Below, in pieces: positions 32,290 to 39,860 of a stretch of DNA of 64,000 nucleotides. Numbering within the stretch: position 1 is the first letter of the stretch; the number at the start of each line of letters is the position of its first letter. The stretch is from Streptomyces adelaidensis (lineage in GTDB: Bacteria; Actinomycetota; Actinomycetes; Streptomycetales; Streptomycetaceae): NCBI RefSeq assembly GCF_016598475.1, contig NZ_JAEMUX010000042.1:1-64000 (forward strand). Reading direction: 5' to 3'. A model generated the notes under the pieces. That model saw nothing but the letters and a program-made list of their open reading frames with translations. It was not told where the DNA came from and made no database searches. A program made the translations under genes and the position numbers.

Positions 32290-32425
32290 GTTGTCGCGCC
32301 GATGCCCGCAGGTTGTCGCGCCGATGCCCGCAGGTTGTCGCGCCGACGTCTGCCGCGTTGTCGCGCCGACGTCTGCCGCGTTGTCGCGCCGACGTCTGCC
32401 GCGTTGTCGCGCCGACGTCTGCCAC
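32290..32425. repeat. Minisatellite of 22/23-bp units
   Basis: Two 22-bp units (32290-32311, 32312-32333) are followed by four 23-bp units (32334-32356, 32357-32379, 32380-32402, 32403-32425), with decayed copies on both flanks. All units start GTTGTCGCGCCGA; the 22-bp type continues TGCCCGCAG and the 23-bp type CGTCTGCCGC. There are no spacers. It begins about 40 bases after the MFS stop codon and ends about 110 bases before the DUF3592 gene. Confidence 0.95.
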
Positions 32426-32471
32426 GCTGCTGCGCCGACCTGGCCGACCCCGCGATGGCTACCGTGCCCAG

Positions 32472-32509
32472 CCGCTACCGAGTCCGGGTGAACCTGGGAT
32501 CGGTAGCGG
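32472..32509. promoter_or_regulatory. Inverted repeat and shared 17-bp motif upstream of the DUF3592 gene
   Basis: A perfect 10-bp inverted repeat, CCGCTACCGA (32472-32481) and TCGGTAGCGG (32500-32509), flanks an 18-base centre. Overlapping its right arm is GAACCTGGGATCGGTAG (32490-32506), which recurs without mismatch at 39265-39281. The site is 25-60 bases before the DUF3592 start, so it is well placed to be an operator or promoter element. Confidence 0.6.
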
Positions 32510-32533
32510 TGCCGGCGGGGACAGGCTCGTCGG

Positions 32534-33409
32534 ATGGACGTACAGAGGATGCTCGCGCTGTGGTGGGCGGTGCCCGCCGGGCTCGCGTTGTTCGGGTACG
32601 GGTGTTCGCTGGCCGGGGTGACCCGGCCGCAGCGGGCGGTGTGGGTGACGGCGCGGGTCGTGGAGGTGCATCCGCCGGGGCACGGGGACTCCAAGAGACC
32701 CGGGATACCGGTGACGGTCGCGTTCCAGGACCCGGCCACCGGGCGGGAGCTCAGGCTGCGGCATGCGGGAAAGCGTGGCCACGTGGTGGAAGCGGCATGG
32801 GTGGGACAGACGTTCCCGGTGCGCTATCCGCGGGGGCGGCCGGAGCGGTCCCGGCTCATGCTGGACCTGGTGGGGGAGACACGGGGGCTGGGCGGGCCGA
32901 ACTGCATGGTCTTCCTGCTGCTGGTGGGGATGGTCATCCACGCGTTCGTCGTGTGGGGTCCTCCGACCGGGCTGATCTGTCTCGGCGGTCTGCTGTTCGT
33001 CATCGTCGCGATCAGCCGGGACGACCGGCACGCGCGTGACCGCGCCGCCCTGCTGGACGCGGCCGTCGCCGTCCCGGGCCGCGTGGTGGCCGTCACCAAG
33101 GACGTCTACACCGACGGGGAAGGCGACGAGATCGTCAACCACGCTCCCGTAGTCACCTTCACCACCCACCAGGGCATCCAGGTCACCACGCTGTGCCGCG
33201 ACGGCATCCCGGAGCCCAGCCGTTCCCTCGACCGCGAGCTCACCATCCACTACGCGCCCACCGACCCGTCCGTCCTCACCCCCGACCTCGACCACGACCG
33301 CCGCGAACGCGCGGCGGCCGTCAGGTTCGTCGTCCGCCTGCTGCTCGCCGGGATCGCGGCGGTCGCCGTGGGCGTGATCTTGCTTCTCCGCCTCTGGCCC
33401 CTCACCTGA
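32534..33409 (+). CDS. DUF3592-like membrane protein
   Basis: A 291-residue protein with an N-terminal membrane helix (about 8-28), a soluble stretch with the DUF3592 pattern (ARVVEVHPP ... GIPVTVAFQDPATGRELRLRHAG ... VGQTFPVRYPRGRPE), two helices in the middle (about 125-155), a second DUF3592-like copy (VAVPGRVVAVTKDVYTDGEGDEIVNHAPVVTF), and a C-terminal helix. The function of the domain is not known. Its 3' end overlaps the convergent CHAT gene by 8 bases, which could let the two transcripts interfere. ATG 32534 has only a weak GGACAGG upstream. Confidence 0.8.
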   Translation: MDVQRMLALWWAVPAGLALFGYGCSLAGVTRPQRAVWVTARVVEVHPPGHGDSKRPGIPVTVAFQDPATGRELRLRHAGKRGHVVEAAWVGQTFPVRYPRGRPERSRLMLDLVGETRGLGGPNCMVFLLLVGMVIHAFVVWGPPTGLICLGGLLFVIVAISRDDRHARDRAALLDAAVAVPGRVVAVTKDVYTDGEGDEIVNHAPVVTFTTHQGIQVTTLCRDGIPEPSRSLDRELTIHYAPTDPSVLTPDLDHDRRERAAAVRFVVRLLLAGIAAVAVGVILLLRLWPLT

Positions 33410-34658
33410 CGATGCAGGTCAGGGCCGCCCAGAGCAGGGGGGAGTGTTCGATGCGGTGGTCGGTGCGCCAGCGGTCGAGTCGGTGGCGCTGCCAGCGGGC
33501 GAGCCGGTGTACGGGATCGGGGTCGTCGTGGGCGGTGTCCACGGCGATGACGGCCTCCGTGAGGGGGCGTACCGACTCGGGCAGGCCGGCCAGGCGGTGG
33601 AAGGCGAAGCTGGTGGGGAGCACCCAGCGGGTGGCGGTGACCAGCTCGGCGCCGTTGTGGATCATCGCCGTCGCCAGGCCGAACGACTCGGCGAAGCGGA
33701 GATCGCCGCCGCTCTCGCAGGCGATCAGCGCGACACGCGGCGGCGCGGGCCACAGCCGCGCTCCCGCTGCGCCGTCCGCGCGCAGGGGGAGCGTGCCCAG
33801 AAGGAGGTCCTTGGCCGACAACGGGCGGTGCGTGCGGACCGGTTCGGTCAGGCCCGCCGTCTCCGGGCCGCAGGACAGGTGGAGGGTCACGTCCTCGCTC
33901 TGGCCGCCCTCGACCGGGGCGCCGCTCACATGGCCGACGTACATCAGACGGCGTGCGCCCTTGCGCAGTGCCTGACTCAGCCAGTTCCGGTCCAGGTCCG
34001 TGCGGCGCAGTGCCTCGGCGGGCTTGGTCATGGGGGGTACGACGGTGCCCGCGTCGAGGTGGTTCTGTACGAGTGAGAGGAGGGCGGGGTCCGTGCCGGG
34101 TGGGCCGAGGACCGAGCCGAGGGGGGAGTCGGCACGGAAGCCGGGTATCCGGGGGTCGAGGATGAGGACGACCGCGTCCGAGTCTCTTCCGGGCGGCGGT
34201 GCCTGATCGGTCGCGGCGGTGGGGCGGCGTAGGGATGCCGGGGCCGTGGTGGCCATGTCCGCCAGGTCTATGAGGCGGATGTCGCGGTCGGCGTCCACGG
34301 TGAGGAGTTCCCACGGGACCTGGGCGACCCTGGGCGACGGCTGGAGCCGTATCAGCGGGCGGCCCCGGTGTGCCGACACCTGGCGGATCTGGTCGGTCAG
34401 GCCGGGGGGCCACAGTGCCTCGGACAGTACGCGCGCGAGGCGGCGTTCGGTCTCGTACGTGGTCAGGGCCCCGGACTCGAACGCGCGCCGCATTCCCGCC
34501 GCGCCCTCGGCTCCGCCCGGCAGGGCGGCGGTCAGCTCGCCGACCGCCTCGTCCACTTCCCGCGCGGGGGCGTACCCGGTGCCGAATCCCTGGGCGCCGT
34601 GGGTCCATGTCCAGGTCATGTGCAGGTCACCGGCGTCGGCGAGTCGGACCTGCACCAC
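33402..34658 (-). CDS. CHAT-domain (caspase-like) protein
   Basis: A protein of about 418 residues ending in a CHAT domain, the caspase-HetF-associated peptidase fold. The catalytic dyad is visible as His243 in LMYVGHVSGAP and Cys314 in VALIACESGGD. CHAT proteins are cysteine peptidases or regulators, often paired with TPR proteins, and several act in bacterial self-killing or defence (for example Craspase TPR-CHAT and gasdermin-activating proteases). The start is uncertain. GTG 34658 is used, but the frame is open upstream through an Asn-Pro repeat (6-bp unit, about 34665-34710) to the TPR stop, where an AGGAAGAGG precedes a CTG. It is the last gene of the four-gene leftward operon. Confidence 0.85.
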   Translation of the reverse strand: MVQVRLADAGDLHMTWTWTHGAQGFGTGYAPAREVDEAVGELTAALPGGAEGAAGMRRAFESGALTTYETERRLARVLSEALWPPGLTDQIRQVSAHRGRPLIRLQPSPRVAQVPWELLTVDADRDIRLIDLADMATTAPASLRRPTAATDQAPPPGRDSDAVVLILDPRIPGFRADSPLGSVLGPPGTDPALLSLVQNHLDAGTVVPPMTKPAEALRRTDLDRNWLSQALRKGARRLMYVGHVSGAPVEGGQSEDVTLHLSCGPETAGLTEPVRTHRPLSAKDLLLGTLPLRADGAAGARLWPAPPRVALIACESGGDLRFAESFGLATAMIHNGAELVTATRWVLPTSFAFHRLAGLPESVRPLTEAVIAVDTAHDDPDPVHRLARWQRHRLDRWRTDHRIEHSPLLWAALTCIVR

Positions 34659-34717
34659 CGGAGGGGTGGGGTTCGGATTCGGATTCGGATTCGGGTTGGG
34701 GTTGGGGTCGGGGTTCG

Positions 34718-36415
34718 TCAGGTCGTCGGTGACCAGAACGGCACCTCTTCCTCGCTCACGATCCGCCGCTGGTAGCGGAATTCGGCCGCCTGGATGTACT
34801 CCTGGAGCGCGATACGGCCCGTTTCCGCCGACATCAGCACCCTGGGCGGCGGCGCGACCCGCAGGCCGACCGAGGCGGCGGCCTCCGCCGCCACGCCGCC
34901 CAGCGCCATGGGGCCGTCGGCGGTGGTCGGTGGGTGCGTCGCGTACGTCTTCATGGCCGTGTCGGGGAAGACCGCTGCCTTGCCGGGGGTGGGCGACTGC
35001 GTGCGGTCCGGGTGGCTCAGGGCCAGTGAGGCGCCCGCGCAGCGGTGTTCCACCAGTTCGAAGATCAGGCCCTGGTCGTTGCGGCGCAGGGCCAGGCGGA
35101 AGGCCAACCGCATGGCGTCGTCGGCCAGTTCCAGCCACTGGCTGCGCGCGTGGGCGGTGGCGAAGTCGTAGCGGGCCGCCTCCAGTGTCAGAGCGGCGGG
35201 CAGCGCCAGGTTGAGGGCGGTGGCGATCGACGTCGCCTCGTGGTCGCCGTGGTCGGTCTGGTTCAGGTTGTCCTCAAGGGTCTTCGCCAGCATGAGGTCC
35301 ACCTGTGCGCAGCGCTCGTACACCCCGCGCTCCTGGTAGACGTCCCGCGCGCTCTGGGCGAGCCGCTTCATCTCGTCGATGTCGCCCTGTTCGTACGCGT
35401 GCCGGGCGCCCATCAGCATGGTGTCGGCGGCGGCGATCGAGGCGCCGAGCCGTTCGAAGCGGGCCAGGCTCGACGCCGTCAGGTCGTTCGCGCCGGTGAC
35501 GTCGCCGCGGTGCTCGGCGAAGGCGGCGCGGGCCTGTTCGCAGACCGCCAGATCCTCGAACAGGCCCTGCCGTTCGAAGACCGCGGAGGCCTCGGCGTAC
35601 AGCTGTTCCGCGCGGTCGAGGTCGCCGGCACGCATCGCGGCGTACGCCCGGTGGGAGATCAGCTGCCGGCGTCCCGCGTTGTGGCCCAGCGCGAGGTAAC
35701 CGTCCTCCGCACGGGCGAAGTAGTCCTCGGCCAGGTCGAACCGCCCGGTCGAGGCGCAGATGACACCCAGGCAGTCCAGCAGATGCGGTACGACCGCCTC
35801 CGCCGTGGGGGTGGGGGTGCGCGTGGTGGCCAGCATCCCCGAGGCCAGTTCCTCGGCGGCTCCCCACTCGCTCCGGTCCAACAGCAGATGCACCCTGGTC
35901 AGGCCGATCTCGGCGGTGCGCAGCCCCTCGGGGTCGTCGAACTCGGTCAGCAGGGCCGCCGCCTCGTCGACCGCCGCCCGCGCCTCGTCCAGGTTCCCGG
36001 TCCTGCGCATCAGTTCGGTCCTGGCCAGCAGCGTCTTCAGCAGGACTTCCAGCCACAGTTGGCGGCCGCGCGGCCCCATCGGCACGGACGCGATGCCCCG
36101 CACCAGGCCGAGAGCCCGCTCGATGGAGACGGCCGCGCCGGGCAGATCCGTGGCCGTGAGCTGGACCGTGCCGATGTCGGACAGCAGGTGCCCGCGCAGG
36201 AGCCGTACGTCGGGGGAGTCCTCGGAGTCCTCGAACGACTCGGCGAGGGCGAGCAGTTCCTCGTAGACGGCCTGTGCGGCGGGGAGGTCCGGGGTCAGTT
36301 GGTGGCGTTCGGCGAGTTCGAGGCCGCTGTCGAAGGGGTCGCCGTAGCCGTAGTGGAGTCCGGCTGGTTGCTCTGCCTGGGGTTGGGGTTCCGCTTCGGT
36401 TTCGTCTTTCGGCAT
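34718..36415 (-). CDS. Tetratricopeptide-repeat protein
   Basis: A 565-residue all-helical protein. From about residue 30 to 400 it shows successive TPR-like helix pairs (for example AAQAVYEELLALAESF, GNLDEARAAVDEAAALL, GRFDLAEDYFARAEDGYLALG, GDLDRAEQLYAEASAVFERQG). The final 150 residues differ and end EEEVPFW near the CHAT start. TPR arrays hold protein partners, and the nearest candidate is the CHAT protein encoded just downstream. This matches TPR-CHAT pairs, where the TPR part senses or inhibits. There is no signal peptide, so it is cytoplasmic. It starts 3 bases after the upstream gene's stop codon. Confidence 0.85.
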   Translation of the reverse strand: MPKDETEAEPQPQAEQPAGLHYGYGDPFDSGLELAERHQLTPDLPAAQAVYEELLALAESFEDSEDSPDVRLLRGHLLSDIGTVQLTATDLPGAAVSIERALGLVRGIASVPMGPRGRQLWLEVLLKTLLARTELMRRTGNLDEARAAVDEAAALLTEFDDPEGLRTAEIGLTRVHLLLDRSEWGAAEELASGMLATTRTPTPTAEAVVPHLLDCLGVICASTGRFDLAEDYFARAEDGYLALGHNAGRRQLISHRAYAAMRAGDLDRAEQLYAEASAVFERQGLFEDLAVCEQARAAFAEHRGDVTGANDLTASSLARFERLGASIAAADTMLMGARHAYEQGDIDEMKRLAQSARDVYQERGVYERCAQVDLMLAKTLEDNLNQTDHGDHEATSIATALNLALPAALTLEAARYDFATAHARSQWLELADDAMRLAFRLALRRNDQGLIFELVEHRCAGASLALSHPDRTQSPTPGKAAVFPDTAMKTYATHPPTTADGPMALGGVAAEAAASVGLRVAPPPRVLMSAETGRIALQEYIQAAEFRYQRRIVSEEEVPFWSPTT

Positions 36416-36418
36416 GGG

Positions 36419-37756
36419 CTAGAAGTCCTCCCCTGCGGCTGTGGCAGCGGCGGCGATCTCGGCCAGGAAGGGCTGTGCGTACGAGTCCTGCGAGTCCTGC
36501 GGTGTGGGCATCGCCGCGGTGGTCAGCCGGTGTCGAGCCAGGGCGCGGACCGCGTCGCGGGTGGCGCGGGACGACGTATCGGGGTCGGGGCCGGGGTCGA
36601 AGCCGGGCAGCAGGACGCCGACTTCGATACGTGGCGGTAGCGCGGCGGCCGGGATGTCGAGGTCGGCCCGGCCGGTCCATGCGTCGTCCCGGCCGGCGAG
36701 TCGTACCCGGGTCGGCGGGCCGCCGTTCACGGTGACCTCCGCCGCGAGGTGTACGCCGCCGACGGGGGCCGCGACGTCGGCGACGACCTCGACCTCGATC
36801 CGCCGCCCGGCGCCGACCGCCGACGCCGTCCAGGACACCGCGTTCTCCGCCGCGTCGACGAAGCGGGGTGGGTAGCGGCGCCAGTCGTTGGTCCCCGAGC
36901 CCCGGGCGATCACCCGGCCGCCGGTGGCGAGGGGTTCGCCCGCGGCGAGGGCGTAGCCGCGGCGTCCTGCGAACAGGGTGCCGAGGTCGAGTGGGGCGCC
37001 GGCGGGCGGACCGCTGTCCTGCTCCAGGGACGAGCGGAGCAGGCGCAGTGGCTCGCCGTCCAGTCCGGCGTTGTCGGCCGCGTCGTCGATGAGGCGGAGG
37101 ACGTGGTCCAGTTGGAGCACCACGGGGAGCACCGGGTGCGTCGGGTGCGTCGGGTGCGCCGGGTGTGTCGGCTGCCGTGCGTCGCGCCACCAACGGATCA
37201 GCGGGGCCAGTGCGGCCTGATGGTCGGCGATCAGTTCGGCCGCGTTGTCGTCGGGCTGGTCCCCCTGGTCCCCCGCGTCGTCGAAGAGCTGCTGGCACTC
37301 GTGGGTCAGTGCGGCCAACTCCAGGCCCAGTACGTCCTGTTCGAGTGCCGGTATGCCGTCCAGGTACGACGCCGGCCACCAGCGGGCCGCCCAGTGTCCG
37401 AGGGCGAGCCGGGCGGCGCCGGCCGCGAGGGCGGTCACCTGTTCCGTCAGTGGTGCGGCGTCGGTCGGCCGTCCCGCCGTGTGGGCGTCGGAGTAGGTGT
37501 GGGTGTGGGTGTGGACGGTTGCGGCGGTGCGTTCGCCGTAGAGCGCCCACAGCCATTGCTGCGCCCGCTCCACGTCATGGATCTCAGCCGTGGGCAGGCC
37601 CGGGGACCCGAGGACGGGCCAGGTCAGGGTGGCGCCCGCGACATCGAGTACGGCCCGGGTGAAGGCGGGCTCCTGGGGGCGTGCAGGCGCGCCGGCGATC
37701 CGTACGGTGCCGTCCTCGGCCCGTGCGACGTGGACCTCTGCCTGCCGCTCCGGCAT
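36419..37756 (-). CDS. Hypothetical protein of the CHAT/TPR operon (445 residues)
   Basis: I do not recognise the family. ATG 37756 overlaps the previous stop (TGATG), so the frame is secure. Residues 50-240 are helical (RAQQWLWALYGERTAATV, LARLALGHWAARWWPASYLDG, LIRWWRD). Residues 260-370 look beta-rich, with a self-describing pattern (YALAAGEPLATGGRVIARGSG, VHLAAEVTVNGGPPTRVRLAG) that could be an immunoglobulin-like or beta-sandwich domain. Short repeats THP and HTHT interrupt it. There are no membrane helices. Its place between the TPR protein and another unknown suggests a structural or adaptor part of the same complex. Confidence 0.8.
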   Translation of the reverse strand: MPERQAEVHVARAEDGTVRIAGAPARPQEPAFTRAVLDVAGATLTWPVLGSPGLPTAEIHDVERAQQWLWALYGERTAATVHTHTHTYSDAHTAGRPTDAAPLTEQVTALAAGAARLALGHWAARWWPASYLDGIPALEQDVLGLELAALTHECQQLFDDAGDQGDQPDDNAAELIADHQAALAPLIRWWRDARQPTHPAHPTHPTHPVLPVVLQLDHVLRLIDDAADNAGLDGEPLRLLRSSLEQDSGPPAGAPLDLGTLFAGRRGYALAAGEPLATGGRVIARGSGTNDWRRYPPRFVDAAENAVSWTASAVGAGRRIEVEVVADVAAPVGGVHLAAEVTVNGGPPTRVRLAGRDDAWTGRADLDIPAAALPPRIEVGVLLPGFDPGPDPDTSSRATRDAVRALARHRLTTAAMPTPQDSQDSYAQPFLAEIAAAATAAGEDF

Positions 37757-39231
37757 CACGCGCTCCTCGGTTCGGCCGCCCGCGTGGCGGTCTCCGACAG
37801 GGTGCGCAGCGCCGTCCGGACCCTGGCGCGGTGGTCCATCATCACCGAGCGGGCGACCCCGTCGAGCACGGCCCAGGCCGACGCCGCGTCGTGCAGCGCC
37901 GCGTCGCGGACGTCCCGCCCGTGCAGCCGCACCCACAGGCGTCGCATGTACGCCGCCCAGGGGGTACGCAGGTCATGGGCGAGGGCTTCCAGTACGCCGC
38001 CGTCGGGGTCCGGGCGGGGCGAGACGGTCATCCGGCGGGCTCGCAGGACCGAAGCCTCCCGTTGCCAACGGCTGTTGACGACGCGATGCGCCGCCGTCGT
38101 GCCCGGCACGGTCTTCCCGCCGCCCAGCGGGTCGAGGCCCGCCGCCAGCCGGCCGCCGAGGACCACGGCGACCCGCAGGCTCTCGTCGTCCAGCCCGAGT
38201 GGTGCGCAGCTGCGGCCGACCTCCCGTCGGACGAGTTCCGGCACCGCCGGCAGTTCCTCGCGGTGGGCCGATGCCTGGAGGACGGTGAAGAGACGTTCGA
38301 AGAGCGTGCGGTCGAGCGGTGCCGGGAGGGTGGCCGTCGACGCGCCTCGGCCGACGCCGGGCCGGGGCGGCATGGGGTGCGCGGTCAGGCCCAGGTGCGT
38401 CGGTACGTCGTCACGGCCCCAGACGCTGCCGCTGCCGCCGGTGTGCGCCCACAGGGCCTGTCCGAGCAGGGTTCCGTGTCCGGCCCGGACCATGGACGCG
38501 AAGGCCGGCGCGTTCGTCTCCGCACCCGCACCCGCACTCGTACCCGCACCCCCACCCGCACCCGCGCCGCAGGCGTCGAGGACCTCGGTCGCCGAACCGA
38601 CTGCCATGTCTACGCCCGCGTCGGGTGCCGGTGCCGGTGCCGGCACCGGCCGACGGGTCTCCCAAGCGGTGGCCAGTTCCTCGTCGAGCCAGGAGCGCCG
38701 GGCGGCGTCGGCCAGGTACTCCTTCAACGCCTCCACCGTGCGCCCGCCGCTCACGTCCGCGACGTCCTCAACAACGGTCCTGGCCAGCATCTTTGCACCG
38801 GCCGAGGGGGCGCCGTACTCGGTCGCCAGCTCGAAGCAGCGCTGGAAGTACAGGTCCTGGGGGTTGCCCGCCACGATTCCCAGCGACCGGCGGGTCTTCT
38901 TGAGCAGCGTGAACCACTGTGCCGTCGCCTCAAGAACCGCACCGGACTCCCGGATCAGCGCGTCGAGGCGGGCGGCCTCCCGCGGGCCGAGGAAGTCGGC
39001 CGCCAGTTCCGGGTGCAGCGCCGGTCTGACGATCAGCGGCAGCACGATCAGCTTGACCGTCCGGGTCAGCGGTGCGCCACCGGGGCCGCTCAGCGACTCC
39101 AGCCGCAGCCCTGGTCCCGGCTCGGACTCCGGACCCGACCCCGGCCCCGCTCCGAGGCCGCGCCAGGCACGGTCGATGACCATGGCCCGCGGACGGCGTT
39201 CGCCGGTCGGCGGCTGGCTCGGGGGCGGCAT
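37756..39231 (-). CDS. Hypothetical protein, first gene of the CHAT/TPR operon (491 residues)
   Basis: This large cytoplasmic protein is unrecognised. A Pro-rich N-terminus (residues 1-55) precedes a helical block (about 60-190, with LYFQRCFELATEYGAPSAG), a Gly/Ala-rich linker (about 205-240) with PAP and GAG repeats, and a second helical block to the end (RTLFERLFTVLQAS, RALRTLSETATRA). Start choice is ATG 39231 or, 48 bases later, ATG 39183; neither has a clear ribosome binding site, so leaderless translation is possible. It opens the leftward operon and faces the small-protein gene across about 140 bases containing the shared 17-bp motif. Confidence 0.72.
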   Translation of the reverse strand: MPPPSQPPTGERRPRAMVIDRAWRGLGAGPGSGPESEPGPGLRLESLSGPGGAPLTRTVKLIVLPLIVRPALHPELAADFLGPREAARLDALIRESGAVLEATAQWFTLLKKTRRSLGIVAGNPQDLYFQRCFELATEYGAPSAGAKMLARTVVEDVADVSGGRTVEALKEYLADAARRSWLDEELATAWETRRPVPAPAPAPDAGVDMAVGSATEVLDACGAGAGGGAGTSAGAGAETNAPAFASMVRAGHGTLLGQALWAHTGGSGSVWGRDDVPTHLGLTAHPMPPRPGVGRGASTATLPAPLDRTLFERLFTVLQASAHREELPAVPELVRREVGRSCAPLGLDDESLRVAVVLGGRLAAGLDPLGGGKTVPGTTAAHRVVNSRWQREASVLRARRMTVSPRPDPDGGVLEALAHDLRTPWAAYMRRLWVRLHGRDVRDAALHDAASAWAVLDGVARSVMMDHRARVRTALRTLSETATRAAEPRSA

Positions 39232-39264
39232 GGGCCGAGAGTACGTCGTGGGGAACAGGTGGTC

Positions 39265-39281
39265 GAACCTGGGATCGGTAG
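39265..39281. promoter_or_regulatory. Second copy of the 17-bp motif GAACCTGGGATCGGTAG
   Basis: Identical at all 17 positions to 32490-32506. It lies 34 bases beyond the chosen start of the leftward operon and about 90 bases before the rightward small-protein gene. The copies sit at the two outer ends of the DUF3592-CHAT-TPR module, which suggests a common regulator or sigma factor. Flanking bases are not conserved, so the identity is not explained by a recent large duplication. Confidence 0.6.
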
Positions 39282-39371
39282 GCGCCGCCCGGCTCCTAAC
39301 GTCCACACCATCAGGCGGACGGGGACCAGCGGACGGACGCGACCACCAGCACCGGAAGGGCAGGCACAGTA

Positions 39372-39812
39372 ATGGGAATCTTCGGAAAGGGCCGGAAGAG
39401 CCGCGAGGAGCAGGCCGCCAAGATCGCGGGCCAGATGGCCGGCGGCAAGGGTTTCTACGGTCGGCTGACGCGCGCGACCCTCGGCGGCGAGGACTTCGCC
39501 CGCGTCCAGCAGTCGATGGGCGCGTACAACTCCGGGATCAATGTGCAGCAGTTGCTCGCCATGGGGGTGCCGACCGTCCCCGCCGTCGTCGTATCGATCA
39601 GCGACACCGGCAAGCTGGTCAACTTCGACCCGGTCGTGGACCTGGTCGTCCAGCCGGCCGGAGCGGTCTCGGGAGCCACCACGGACCGGATCGAGCTCCA
39701 GACCATCGTCTCGAAGCTCCGCATCCCCCGCGCCGGCGACCAGGTGCTGCTGATCGCCGACCCCGCCCGGCCCGGCGGCTACCTCTACGCCGGGGACGGA
39801 GTGACGCCGTGA
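39372..39812 (+). CDS. Small conserved-looking protein (146 residues)
   Basis: A 146-residue soluble protein with a basic start (MGIFGKGRKSREEQAAKIAG), a middle segment GKLVNFDPVVDLVVQPAG and a beta-strand-rich C-terminus (IELQTIVSKLRIPRAGDQVLLIADP). ATG 39372 is preceded by GGAAGGGCAGGCACAGTA, a usable ribosome binding site. I do not recognise a family, though the last third resembles small actinobacterial proteins of unknown role. It is divergent from the CHAT/TPR operon and shares its regulatory region, so it may belong to the same system. Confidence 0.75.
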   Translation: MGIFGKGRKSREEQAAKIAGQMAGGKGFYGRLTRATLGGEDFARVQQSMGAYNSGINVQQLLAMGVPTVPAVVVSISDTGKLVNFDPVVDLVVQPAGAVSGATTDRIELQTIVSKLRIPRAGDQVLLIADPARPGGYLYAGDGVTP

Positions 39813-39860
39813 CGACGGGACGGGACGAGGTGCCGGTGACAGGGCCCTGACGAGTCGTCT

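Noticed and set aside
32290..32425. CRISPR array
   Set aside because: Units abut with no spacers, and no cas gene is present; it is a minisatellite. The same applies to 30525-30608.
36749..39850. A 1033-codon open frame on the + strand opposite the CHAT/TPR operon
   Set aside because: It is the antisense of two GC3-biased genes, has Arg/Gly/Pro-dominated low-quality sequence, no ribosome binding site, and runs through the small-protein gene in the wrong frame.
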